From Actinomycetota bacterium (GTDB lineage: Bacteria > Actinomycetota > Actinomycetes > S36-B12 > UBA5976): 32,648 nt of DNA. Positions 7,869 to 16,347 of the stretch are shown here, piece by piece. Made by a program: the position numbers and the translations under genes. Positions within the stretch are counted from its first letter, which is position 1; each line of letters starts with the position of its first letter. The notes beneath the pieces were generated by a model. That model did no database searches and was not told the DNA's origin. It saw nothing but the letters and a program-made list of their open reading frames with translations. The stretch lies in NCBI GenBank assembly GCA_947452755.1, contig CANGDT010000019.1, forward strand, positions 1-32,648, in the 5' to 3' direction.

Positions 7869-9476
7869 ATGCGTTCTCGACTTACTGTGTGGCATGGCGG
7901 ACCAGTCTGGGTGAGCAAGGATGAACGCACTACGGCGTTGGCAGCACGCGATGGCAAAGTGATTGCACACGGTGACGAAGCTATTGCGTTGATTGCAGAT
8001 GCTGCAGACGTCATCGACCTTGCAGGTCGCACTTTGCTTCCAGGCTTTGGCGACGGACACGCACATCCAGTCTTTGGCGGAATTGAAACTTTATTTGCGC
8101 CAATGCGCGGACATGAAACTCTCGAAGATTTGTTGGCTGCCGTGAAGAAATATGCCGATGACAACCCGCATGTGTCCATCGTGCGCGGGGAAGGCTACGA
8201 CCCTTCGCTTGCACCGCGCGGCGAGTTTGATGCTGCGTGGTTGGATGCCATCGTCCCTGATCGCCCTGTTGTGTTGCGCGCTATGGATTACCACACTGCC
8301 TGGGTGAACACCAAGGCTCTTGAACTTGCAAGTATTACCGCCACCACACCTCAGCCATCCGACGGTGAGATTACGTTGCGACCTGATGGAACACCTATGG
8401 GCACGTTGCGTGAATGGGGTGCCTGGGGTTTGATTTATGAAAAACTCGAGCCGCTCACTTCCGCACAACGCATGCAGGCAATTACGGCGGCCTCGGATGC
8501 TTTCGCAGCTGCTGGCGTAACCTGGGCGCAGGATGCGTGGGTTGAGCCGGACATCATGGAAACATGGATTGCCGGTGCAAAGGCCGGCGCACTGACATTC
8601 CGTGCGAACTTGGCATGGCTTGCCGAACCCGAAGGCAAATGGCGCGAGACTCTTCCCACTTTTGATCGCATGCGCGCTCGCGTTGATGCGGAAGCACCAG
8701 ATTTTTTAACAGCCGGAACGGTGAAGTTTTTTGCAGACGGAATTCTTGAAGGCGGGACCGCTGCTGTTCTCGAGGATTACTGCGATTGCCCAAACAAGGG
8801 AATTCCGAACTGGACGCGTGAAGAACTCATTGAGGCTGTTGCTGCTGTTGTCGCTGCGGGCTACCAGCCACACATTCACGCAATCGGTGATGCAGGTATT
8901 CGCAATGCGCTTGACGCAATGGAGAACGCGCGCAAAGTCCACGGCGAAATCATCAATCCCGTCATTGCGCACTCACAGCTCATTGACCCTGCTGACTTGC
9001 CGCGGTTCAAAGAACTCGATGTGATTGCAAACTTCGAACCTCTATGGGCGCAACTGGCTAATGAACAAGTTGTGTTAACGATTCCTCGTCTTGGTGAGGA
9101 TCGCGGTAATCGCCAGTATCCAATGGCAACGTTGCTGCATTCCGGCACGAAGATGTCATTTGGTTCTGACTGGCCTGTCACATCACCAGTTCCCATGGAG
9201 GGCATTGGTGTTGCCATCACTCGCCAGACTGATGCTGGTCTTCCGGCTGAAGGTTGGGTGCCGAGTGAGCGACTAACTCTTGATGAGGCGCTGAGCGCCT
9301 ATACGGCTGGAACTGCGGTACAGGCGGGCGAAACACATTTGTGGGGTGACCTGCGAATCGGCAAGCGTGCTGACGTTGTGCTGATGGATTGCGACATTCA
9401 TGCCGTAGAGCCGCTGGCAGTGCGTAAAGTTGGCGTAGTTGGAACTTGGCTAGGTGGCGTTCGCGTTTTCGGCTAA
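7869..9476 (+). CDS. YtcJ-like metal-dependent amidohydrolase
   Basis: A 535-residue member of the amidohydrolase_3 (YtcJ/N-substituted formamide deformylase-like) group. Metal-site landmarks are the His-x-His strand GDGHAHPV near residue 60, the putative carboxylated lysine region GTVKFFADGILEGGTA around residues 285-300, HIHAIGDAGIRNALD around 335-350, and the Asp strand FGSDWPVTSP around 435. The start has a strong GAAAGAGG ribosome site 5 bases upstream. It precedes the urease-like genes by 30 bases and is likely the first gene of a four-hydrolase operon. Substrates in this family are amides or other cyclic and linear C-N compounds; I cannot be more specific. Confidence 0.85.
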   Translation: MRSRLTVWHGGPVWVSKDERTTALAARDGKVIAHGDEAIALIADAADVIDLAGRTLLPGFGDGHAHPVFGGIETLFAPMRGHETLEDLLAAVKKYADDNPHVSIVRGEGYDPSLAPRGEFDAAWLDAIVPDRPVVLRAMDYHTAWVNTKALELASITATTPQPSDGEITLRPDGTPMGTLREWGAWGLIYEKLEPLTSAQRMQAITAASDAFAAAGVTWAQDAWVEPDIMETWIAGAKAGALTFRANLAWLAEPEGKWRETLPTFDRMRARVDAEAPDFLTAGTVKFFADGILEGGTAAVLEDYCDCPNKGIPNWTREELIEAVAAVVAAGYQPHIHAIGDAGIRNALDAMENARKVHGEIINPVIAHSQLIDPADLPRFKELDVIANFEPLWAQLANEQVVLTIPRLGEDRGNRQYPMATLLHSGTKMSFGSDWPVTSPVPMEGIGVAITRQTDAGLPAEGWVPSERLTLDEALSAYTAGTAVQAGETHLWGDLRIGKRADVVLMDCDIHAVEPLAVRKVGVVGTWLGGVRVFG

Positions 9477-9506
9477 GTCGTTTGCCAGAAGATTTGTTGA
9501 GGGCTC

Positions 9507-10187
9507 GTGGAATTAACACCTAGTGAGCAAGATCGTCTGCTCATATTTACTGCTGCTCAATTGGCGCAGTCTCGTCGCGCTCGTGGCGTGAAGCTGAACG
9601 CACCTGAAGCCACCGCGCTGATCGCACACGCAGTGATTGAGGCTGCCCGTGATGGTGCTTCACATGCACAAGCACTGGTTGCTGGACAGACCGCTGTGAC
9701 GGAAACTGAGTTATTGCCAGGTGTCGGTTCCTTGCTAACGGGTATTGCCGTCGAAGGCGTATTTGACGACGGGCGCCGATTAGTTGTTGTTGATTTTGCA
9801 AGTACGGATACGAACATTCCTGGCGAAGTAATTCGCCTTGAAGTTGCACCTCAAGTATCTACGGCCAAAACCATCGACATCATTGTTCGAAACGAATCCA
9901 CTATCGGCATTTCCGTCACCACACATATGCATTTCTTTGAAGTGAACCCGCGCTTGAAATTCGATCGTGCGGCTGCATACGGGATGCGTTTGCACATTCC
10001 CGCCGGAGAACATGTCGACTTCCCTCCCGGTCAAGATGTCTCGGTCGAGCTCGAAGCAATTGGCGGTAATCGTGTACTCATTGGTTTCGCAGGACTTGTC
10101 GATGGACCACTTGATGCCCCTGGCGCGAAAGAACAAGCACTGGCTAAGGCACGCGAGTGGGGTTACTTGGACGGTGGTCAATCATGA
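9507..10187 (+). CDS. ureAB: Urease-type fused gamma-beta subunit
   Basis: A 226-residue fusion of the two small urease subunits. Residues 1-100 match UreA (opening ELTPSEQDRLLIFTAAQLA, then KLNAPEATALI). From about residue 106 it matches UreB (IPGEVIRLE, then HFFEVNPRLKFDRAAAYGMRLHIPAG in two stretches, and GPL near the end). The GTG start at 9507 follows GAGGG (9499-9503). Gamma-beta fusions occur in Helicobacter and some other bacteria. The stop overlaps the alpha-subunit start (ATGA). The partner alpha subunit is unusual, so the natural substrate of this complex may not be urea. Confidence 0.92.
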   Translation: MELTPSEQDRLLIFTAAQLAQSRRARGVKLNAPEATALIAHAVIEAARDGASHAQALVAGQTAVTETELLPGVGSLLTGIAVEGVFDDGRRLVVVDFASTDTNIPGEVIRLEVAPQVSTAKTIDIIVRNESTIGISVTTHMHFFEVNPRLKFDRAAAYGMRLHIPAGEHVDFPPGQDVSVELEAIGGNRVLIGFAGLVDGPLDAPGAKEQALAKAREWGYLDGGQS

Positions 10188-11875
10188 CACCTGAGGAATT
10201 ACGCGACGCGCAACAAGACATCGCAGTCCATGGCGCACGTAAAGGTGACTTCGTTCGCCTTGGTGATACCGACCTCGTTATTCGCGTTGAGAATGACGAT
10301 CGCGAAACCGGAAATGAACTTCAAATCGGTTTTGGTAAAAATGCCCGCGATGGCATGGGCATGCGCTCGGTACGGTCCTCCGAGTCCTGCGATGTCGTCA
10401 TCACAAACGTGCTTGTCATCGACGCACTCCTTGGTATTCGTGTCACATCTATTGGTATTCGCAATGGGCGCATCAGCGCCATAGGTCGCGCGGGCAACCC
10501 AGACACAATGAACAACATTGATGTTGTTGTGGGAAGTGGCAGCGTCATAATCCCTGGCGAAGGCTTGATTGCCACGGCCGGTGGAATTGATACACACGTT
10601 CATGCAATGACACCACGCGTGTGCGACTCTGCGTTATCAAGTGGTGTGACCACAGTCATTGCCCAAGAGTTTGGTTCTTTTTGGGGCGTGGGTATCAGCT
10701 CATCATGGGCACTGCAACAGGGTCACAACATGTTTGCGCATTGGCCATTGAACGTTGGAATCTTGGGTCGTGCTGCTGGTTCAACGCGCGATCCATTACT
10801 TGAAGGACTCGAAGGTGGGGTCTGTGGATTCAAAATTCATGAAGACACCGGCGCACATCCCCGCACTTTAGACACGACACTCACGTTTGCCGATGAATAT
10901 GACGTCGCAATTGCGTTGCACACCGATGGTCTGAATGAAATGTCCAGCGTTGCCGACACCTTAAATGTGATTGGCGACCGTGCAGTGCACGCATATCACG
11001 TTGAGGGTTGCGGTGGTGGCCATGCGCCAGACGTGTTGACGATGGCAGGCCGCGACAACATTCTTGCGTCGTCAACAAATCCGACGCTTGCATACGGAAT
11101 CAATGCGGCCGATGAGCACGTCGCCATGATTATTTCGGCGCACGGCATGAATCCAGAGTTACCAAGCGATGTTGAGATCGCACATCGTCGAGTCCGACAG
11201 GCAACAATGGCTGCCGAAAATAGGTTGCACGACATGGGCGTTATTCCGGTGACGTCATCCGACGCACTTGGCATGGGACGTGCGGACGACACGTGGCGCA
11301 AAACATTTGCGATGGCAAGTATGTTCGCTGATCATTCAATCCTTGACGGTTCAGTTGCCCCAGACGAAATTGCCGTCTCAAACGAACGCGTCCTACGCCA
11401 TGTTGCAAAAATTACAATCAACCCCGCGCTGGTCCACGGCTTGTCCCATGAAGTCGGCGCCATCAAAGTTGGATTGCTCGCCGACATTGTGTTGTGGCCG
11501 TACGCGTCGTTTGCATCAAAACCCAACATGGTCATCAAGGGCGGTTTGCCGGCCTATGGCGTTGTTGGTGACCCGGGTGCCACTGTGTCGAATGCACAGC
11601 CGCTGGTTATCGGACCGCAGTTCGGTGCCTATGGCGCATCGGCTCAGGAACTTGGTGTCCACTTCAGCAATGGCTTGTCACAAGTCGTTGTTGCCGGCCG
11701 ACGAAGTGTGCCTGTTCAAAACACCCGCACAGTTCGCGGATCTGACATGGTGCGTCACGGAATTCTTGGTGAAGTGCAAGTGGATCCAACAGGTCACACG
11801 GTAACGTTCAATGACCAGATTGTTTCCAGTGACGCAATCACGCATTCACCACTCACGCGCACGTTCCTCATCTAG
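10184..11875 (+). CDS. ureC: Divergent urease alpha subunit homologue
   Basis: A 563-residue urease alpha-type amidohydrolase. All nickel ligands align with the Klebsiella enzyme: His138 and His140 (THVH), the carbamylated Lys217 (GFKIHED), His246 (ALHTD), His272 (YHVEG) and Asp360 (TSSD). The catalytic His219, His320 and Arg336 also align. Three features depart from classical ureases. The hallmark loop after GVTT, normally GGGTGP...ATTCTPG, is replaced by AQEFGSFWGVGISSSW and is 4 residues shorter. The flap cysteine (319) is alanine. The Ala three residues after the ligand Asp360 is glycine. No ureDEFG maturation genes are in the window. The start at 10184 makes an ATGA overlap with the gamma-beta gene. 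It may be a urease with unusual kinetics or a related hydrolase of another urea- or amide-like substrate. Confidence 0.85.
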   Translation: MTPEELRDAQQDIAVHGARKGDFVRLGDTDLVIRVENDDRETGNELQIGFGKNARDGMGMRSVRSSESCDVVITNVLVIDALLGIRVTSIGIRNGRISAIGRAGNPDTMNNIDVVVGSGSVIIPGEGLIATAGGIDTHVHAMTPRVCDSALSSGVTTVIAQEFGSFWGVGISSSWALQQGHNMFAHWPLNVGILGRAAGSTRDPLLEGLEGGVCGFKIHEDTGAHPRTLDTTLTFADEYDVAIALHTDGLNEMSSVADTLNVIGDRAVHAYHVEGCGGGHAPDVLTMAGRDNILASSTNPTLAYGINAADEHVAMIISAHGMNPELPSDVEIAHRRVRQATMAAENRLHDMGVIPVTSSDALGMGRADDTWRKTFAMASMFADHSILDGSVAPDEIAVSNERVLRHVAKITINPALVHGLSHEVGAIKVGLLADIVLWPYASFASKPNMVIKGGLPAYGVVGDPGATVSNAQPLVIGPQFGAYGASAQELGVHFSNGLSQVVVAGRRSVPVQNTRTVRGSDMVRHGILGEVQVDPTGHTVTFNDQIVSSDAITHSPLTRTFLI

Positions 11876-11883
11876 GAGTCGCA

Positions 11884-12885
11884 ATGTCTCGTCCAGTCAT
11901 CACCGCCCGTGGCACCGGTGCACAACGAGGAACGCAAATCGGTGAACAGCTCGCACCACAACTTGCGGTTGCTTGGAAGCGTTGGTCTGCACACTTCAAC
12001 GCAAAAGATATAGGCGCCGAAGAGCTCGCACATCGACTCACGGACCTGCCTGCGTGGGATGCGGCTGAAAAGTATTGTCCAGATCTGCTCGACGAACTTC
12101 AAGCAACAGCCGCAGCAGCAGGAATGCCCTGGTACCAAGTTGCCGGGCTGTCGATGCTCGACGAGTCGTGGGCGCTCACTGGTGGCGCAGCCTGCACAGT
12201 TGTTGCAATCACGCGCCCAGGTTCACGAGCAGCAGGCCAAAACATGGACCTACCAGGCTGGACCAACGGGGTGCAGACGGTCCTGAATGTTCTTGATAGC
12301 AAAGAACTCGGAGTTGTTGCCGCAACATACCCAGGCTCATTGGCCACGTGCGGAATGAACTCCAATGGCGTGGTCGTTGTGGTGAATGCACTCAACCTCG
12401 CAACAGATTTGAGCGGGCTGCCTGTTGACTTTGTCACGCGTGGCGCGCTTCATCAACCATCAGCAAAAGACGCTGTTGATTTTGTGCGTAGTGTTCCGCA
12501 TGCCGTTGGACAGTCGTACACAATTTTGGATGAGCATGATTTGTTCATGGTGGAAGCCGCAGCTGACGGTGTCATCGACGTTCCGACACATGCCCTCGTT
12601 TCGTCACACACGAATCATGCTTTCACCCGCGAATATGAAGCACCAGCAGATTCGCTCATCCGAATTGCGGCAATCGACGACCATCGCGACTCGTTGCATA
12701 CGGCTGCCGACATCGTGACGGCACTCAGTGATCGTGACTCAGGCGTGTGCACGATGCTCGGCCGATTCAAGAGCGACCTGTACTCATTCATGGGCATTGT
12801 GGGCGACAGCTTGAGTAAAGAAGTATGGGTCAACAGTGACCCCACAGGCGAAGGCCAGTTCGACAAGATTGAGTGGCTCAAGTAA
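11884..12885 (+). CDS. C45-family Ntn hydrolase/acyltransferase
   Basis: A 333-residue protein resembling the peptidase C45 family (acyl-CoA:6-aminopenicillanate acyltransferase-like), which cleaves itself before a cysteine to expose an N-terminal nucleophile that acts on amide bonds. The candidate nucleophile is Cys104 in GGAACTVVA. Other family-like features are GTQIGEQLAPQL near the N-terminus, GQNMDLPGW around residue 118, GMNSNGVVVVVNAL around 158, and SSHTNHAF around 240. It begins 8 bases after the urease alpha stop, with AGGAG upstream, so it is cotranscribed with the three preceding hydrolases. Its role may be to release an acyl group from the amine consumed by the neighbours; this is inference. 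Confidence 0.82.
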   Translation: MSRPVITARGTGAQRGTQIGEQLAPQLAVAWKRWSAHFNAKDIGAEELAHRLTDLPAWDAAEKYCPDLLDELQATAAAAGMPWYQVAGLSMLDESWALTGGAACTVVAITRPGSRAAGQNMDLPGWTNGVQTVLNVLDSKELGVVAATYPGSLATCGMNSNGVVVVVNALNLATDLSGLPVDFVTRGALHQPSAKDAVDFVRSVPHAVGQSYTILDEHDLFMVEAAADGVIDVPTHALVSSHTNHAFTREYEAPADSLIRIAAIDDHRDSLHTAADIVTALSDRDSGVCTMLGRFKSDLYSFMGIVGDSLSKEVWVNSDPTGEGQFDKIEWLK

Positions 12886-12896
12886 CACGTGCTGAC

Positions 12897-12933
12897 CTGA
12901 CGGTTCGTCTGAATTGGTTCTAGGCTGACGTTA
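12897..12933 (+). promoter_or_regulatory. Leaderless promoter of the FAD oxidoreductase gene
   Basis: CTGACG (12897-12902) and TAGGCT (12921-12926) are spaced by 18 bp and match -35 and TAnnnT -10 elements. The ATG begins 7 bases after the -10 box, where transcription should start, and no Shine-Dalgarno sequence fits. This suggests a leaderless mRNA and separates the gene from the hydrolase operon. Confidence 0.6.
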
Positions 12934-14171
12934 TGAGTTCAGTTAGCAATGTCACCGTCGTCGGCGCAGGAGTCATCGGACTTTCTAGCGGTTACTTGTT
13001 AGCAAAAGATGGCGCGCAAGTCACCGTCGTTGATTCCGGCGCACCACGATTTGGTACATCAATGGCAAACGCTGGGTGGATTTCGCCAAGCCATGTGATT
13101 CCATTTGCAGCACCAGGCATGGTGTCAATGGGAGCCAAAGAACTTCTAAAGCGCACAGGTTCTTTCGGATTTAATTTTGGCGCTGGTCCACAGCTCGCAA
13201 CCTGGACTGCAAAGTTCATGGCATCGTGCACCCAGCAACATGTCGATTACTGCGTGCCCGCTTTGCGCGAACTAATCGACGTCAGCATGGATGAACTCGA
13301 TCATCTCGTTAATGATCATGGGCTTGCGCGCACACACCAACCGTTGTGGTACCTCTTCTCAAGTAACGATGCCGCGCATCACGCTGAAGTTGAAATCGAA
13401 ACGATGACTAAGTACGGAATTCCAGTCCAGGAAGTTTCACTAGACACTGCGCGGGCCACTGAACCAATCATCAAAGATTCCGTTAAAGCAGTCGTCGAAC
13501 TCACCGGGGATTACGGTGTTGATCCTGCCGAATTAGTGAACCTTTTGCATTCACTCTGCGTACGTCACGGCGTGACGTTCAAAGATGGAACCGTCACTTC
13601 GCTGAATGCCCACTTGCAGGGTGTCGATGTCAGTACAGCTTCTGGTGCATGGACGAGTGACTACCTCGTGCTTGCCGCCGGTGCTTGGTCCCGCGAACTT
13701 GCAAAAATGGTCGGTGCAAACCTCAACGTCATTGCTGCCAAGGGTCACTCCGTCACAATTCCGAATTTAGCAAACCAGCCTCAGCGCACATTGATGCTCG
13801 CCGAACAACGCATTGCAACCAACGCCCTGACCAGCGGATTGCGCTTGAGCACCGGCTACGCGCTGACGACACCTAACGACCGTTCCATAAATGATTCAGC
13901 AATCGACAAATTGGTACTCACTGCCAGCCACGTGCTTGACCTACCAACTGAACTTGGCGACATCGATCCATGGACAGGTGTTCGACCATCAAGCCCAGAC
14001 GGAATGCCGTACATCGGTGCGCTCCCCAACGCGCCACGAATCATCGCCGCCACAGGTCACGGCATGCTCGGCACGATGATGGCGCTCGGCACGGGTCGGC
14101 TAGTTGCTGACCTAGTTGCAGGTAGCGCAACTTCGCGCGAAAGCCTGAAATTCTCACCAGCCCGCCCGTAA
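12933..14171 (+). CDS. DadA-like FAD-dependent amine/D-amino acid oxidoreductase
   Basis: A 412-residue flavoprotein of the DAO family, closest in look to D-amino acid dehydrogenase (DadA). The N-terminus has the dinucleotide fold GAGVIGLSSGYLLA (residues 11-24), followed by the acidic ribose-binding end TVVDSG and the block SMANAGWISPS. The C-terminus has the FAD-closing region GVRPSSPDGMPYIG and GHGMLGTMMALGTGRLVADL. Family members oxidatively deaminate D-amino acids or secondary amines to imines, which hydrolyse to a carbonyl compound and ammonia. It sits directly before a polyamine-type transporter, so it may act on the imported amine. D-amino acid, glycine/sarcosine-like or polyamine-derived substrates are all possible. 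Confidence 0.85.
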   Translation: MSSVSNVTVVGAGVIGLSSGYLLAKDGAQVTVVDSGAPRFGTSMANAGWISPSHVIPFAAPGMVSMGAKELLKRTGSFGFNFGAGPQLATWTAKFMASCTQQHVDYCVPALRELIDVSMDELDHLVNDHGLARTHQPLWYLFSSNDAAHHAEVEIETMTKYGIPVQEVSLDTARATEPIIKDSVKAVVELTGDYGVDPAELVNLLHSLCVRHGVTFKDGTVTSLNAHLQGVDVSTASGAWTSDYLVLAAGAWSRELAKMVGANLNVIAAKGHSVTIPNLANQPQRTLMLAEQRIATNALTSGLRLSTGYALTTPNDRSINDSAIDKLVLTASHVLDLPTELGDIDPWTGVRPSSPDGMPYIGALPNAPRIIAATGHGMLGTMMALGTGRLVADLVAGSATSRESLKFSPARP

Positions 14172-14179
14172 CTTTGCAC

Positions 14180-14210
14180 GCAACGAAATTCGTATCTCGG
14201 GCAACGAAAT
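14180..14210. repeat. Direct repeat GCAACGAAAT, 21 bp apart
   Basis: GCAACGAAAT occurs at 14180-14189 and 14201-14210. The 21-bp offset equals two helical turns, the geometry expected for side-by-side binding of a regulator. It lies just after the FAD oxidoreductase stop, in the 173-base region upstream of potA. Confidence 0.4.
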
Positions 14211-14268
14211 AATTATCTGAAGTTAACGTCGATGTAACGATTTGCCACAAAAAAGAGATCAATCCTGC

Positions 14269-14327
14269 GATTTACTACATGTCTGAGTGCCGTTCACGGC
14301 AAGATTAACGACATAGTGCAGTAAATC
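14269..14327 (+). promoter_or_regulatory. Nested hairpin leader upstream of potA
   Basis: Three nested helices can form in order. GATTTACT (14269-14276) pairs with AGTAAATC (14320-14327). ATGTC (14279-14283) pairs with GACAT (14310-14314). TGCCG (14288-14292) pairs with CGGCA (14297-14301) around a TTCA loop. This gives 18 base pairs with two internal loops, ending six bases before the ribosome site GGAAGGA (14333-14339). Such a leader could control translation of potA. The outer arms could alternatively be a split DNA operator. Confidence 0.45.
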
Positions 14328-14344
14328 CGTCTGGAAGGACACTC

Positions 14345-15418
14345 GTGACAAGCTCGTACCTCGCAATTTCGAACATCAAGAAGTCGTTCAACACTCCCGA
14401 GGGTGGCACTGTTCACGCACTTGATGACGTGACGCTAGACATCCAGTCAGGCGAATTTTTCGTCATGCTCGGCCCATCAGGTTGCGGCAAGACGACACTC
14501 TTACGCTCCATTGCCGGCCTTGAATACCCAGACAGCGGCGTCATCACACTCGATGGTCAGCGCATTGATGACATCCCTGCCTACAACCGTCCAGTGAATA
14601 CCGTGTTCCAGTCGTACGCACTTTTCCCTCACATGACTGTTGCGCAAAACATTGCATTCGGCCTGGAAATGGAAAAGCTCGACAAGGCGGAAATTACTTC
14701 ACGTGTTGGGCTTGCCCTTGAACAGGTCAAACTTGCTGGGTACGAAAAACGTAAGTCGAGCCAACTGTCCGGTGGACAGGCACAGCGCGTTGCACTTGCC
14801 CGCGCATTGGCCAAGAAGCCCAAGGTGCTGCTTCTCGATGAACCACTTTCTGCACTTGACCTCAAGTTGCGTCGCGGTATGCAAATTGAACTAAAGCGCC
14901 TCCAGCAAGAAACTGGAATTACTTTCGTGTTCGTGACTCACGATCAAGAAGAAGCCATGTCGATGGGTGACCGTATCGCGGTATTCAACTCGGGCAAGGT
15001 TGTTCAACTTGATACGCCGCGCGAAATTTATCGTCGCCCAGTCAACAGCTTTGTTGCTGACTTCATCGGTGAAACAAACTTGCTTGATGGTGTTGCAGGA
15101 ACTGACGGCATCACGTTGCCAGGCGGCGGAATGTTGTTGCGTTCACAGGTTGCTGAGGATTGTGCAATCCCCGATTCCGGTGCAATCACTGTGGCAATCC
15201 GCCCAGAAGATTTCGAAATCACTGACACACACGGGGCTATTACCGGCACAGTCCGCGATTCAATTTTCACCGGCGACACCGTCCGCATTCACGTCACAGT
15301 GACTCCGGAAGTTGAAGTTGCAGTGTCGTTACCGTCTTACGGCGCACGTATTCCAGACCGCGGTGAAAAAGTTTCACTATCCCCATCCGGAAACTCTGCA
15401 CGCACGGTGGCTTCATGA
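14345..15418 (+). CDS. potA: Polyamine-type ABC transporter ATPase
   Basis: A 357-residue ABC ATPase that powers uptake by the PotBC channel. Motifs in order: Walker A GPSGCGKTT (residues 43-51), Q-loop QSYALFPHMTV, signature LSGGQAQRVALARAL, Walker B VLLLDEPLSALD, and the switch His in FVTHDQEEAMSMGDRI. A C-terminal TOBE-type regulatory domain (about 270-357) is typical of PotA and related MalK/PotG subunits. The GTG start at 14345 has GGAAGGA five bases upstream. Its stop overlaps the start of the next gene (ATGA). Confidence 0.93.
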   Translation: MTSSYLAISNIKKSFNTPEGGTVHALDDVTLDIQSGEFFVMLGPSGCGKTTLLRSIAGLEYPDSGVITLDGQRIDDIPAYNRPVNTVFQSYALFPHMTVAQNIAFGLEMEKLDKAEITSRVGLALEQVKLAGYEKRKSSQLSGGQAQRVALARALAKKPKVLLLDEPLSALDLKLRRGMQIELKRLQQETGITFVFVTHDQEEAMSMGDRIAVFNSGKVVQLDTPREIYRRPVNSFVADFIGETNLLDGVAGTDGITLPGGGMLLRSQVAEDCAIPDSGAITVAIRPEDFEITDTHGAITGTVRDSIFTGDTVRIHVTVTPEVEVAVSLPSYGARIPDRGEKVSLSPSGNSARTVAS

Positions 15419-16347
15419 CCGCGATTAACGTAGCAACTGAAAGTCCAGCACTTCAGAACGAACAGATGCGCCCAGGCCAAACCAGCCCGCGATTAGCGTT
15501 GCCAACCGTGCTGTTCTTGGTGGCAACGATTGCTGTTCCTATCGCAATCACATTCGTCTACTCGTTCCTGTCCACCGCCGACATTGGCACGGGCGTGAAG
15601 TGGGATTTCACCTTGAGCGCTTACCGTCACTTGTTCGTTCAGGACAAACTTGATGGCACCACAGCATTTGATACGCGCTACGTCAAGGTCATTTGGAATT
15701 CATTTGTCTACTCGGCAATCACAACTGTGGTGACATTGATTCTGTCTTTGCCAATTGCTATGTGGATTGCAACCCGTGCAGAAAGTGCGCGTAACTTTCT
15801 TGTTGCCGCGGTGACACTTCCCTTTTGGATCAGCATCTTGATTCGCACCTACGGCTTGCGTCAGCTGATTGATGACAATGGCCCTGTTGGTGGCGTCTTC
15901 CATCGACTTGGTTTGGATTACCACATCATCTACACACCGACCGCGACTGTCATCGGTTTGATTTACGTATTCTTGCCATTCATGATTCTTCCGATTTATG
16001 CCAGCGCTGAACGTTTCGATTTCAGTTTGGCCGAGGCGGGATACGACTTGGGCGCAAAGCGCATGACCGTTTTTCGCAAAATCGTGTTGCCGTCGATTCG
16101 CCCCGGAATTATCTCGGGAATCGCTCTCGTCTTTATCCCAGCACTCGGGTCATTCCTGCAATCCGACATGCTCGGTGGTGGCAAAGCAAACATGATTGCA
16201 AACGTCATCGCTAACCAATTCGGTCAATCACGCAATTGGCCCTTTGGATGTGCACTGTCAGTGCTGCTCATTGGCCTCACTGTGCTTTTCGTTCAGATCA
16301 TCCGCGGAATTAGCGCTCGCTCGGGAGATCAGGTGAACCTCGTATGA
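15415..16347 (+). CDS. potB: Polyamine-type ABC permease, PotB-like
   Basis: A 310-residue inner-membrane permease with about six transmembrane helices. The first helix follows a roughly 30-residue cytoplasmic leader. The conserved cytoplasmic EAA loop reads EAGYDLGAKRMTVFRKIVLP and contacts the ATPase. Sequence and order (potA-potB-potC-potD) match spermidine/putrescine importers. It overlaps both neighbouring genes by 4 bases, so the membrane complex is coordinately translated. Confidence 0.92.
   Translation: MTAINVATESPALQNEQMRPGQTSPRLALPTVLFLVATIAVPIAITFVYSFLSTADIGTGVKWDFTLSAYRHLFVQDKLDGTTAFDTRYVKVIWNSFVYSAITTVVTLILSLPIAMWIATRAESARNFLVAAVTLPFWISILIRTYGLRQLIDDNGPVGGVFHRLGLDYHIIYTPTATVIGLIYVFLPFMILPIYASAERFDFSLAEAGYDLGAKRMTVFRKIVLPSIRPGIISGIALVFIPALGSFLQSDMLGGGKANMIANVIANQFGQSRNWPFGCALSVLLIGLTVLFVQIIRGISARSGDQVNLV

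Noticed and set aside
7760-8179. 139-residue minus-strand open frame over the amidohydrolase start
   Set aside because: It overlaps the well-supported amidohydrolase N-terminus and shows no recognisable domain or ribosome site.
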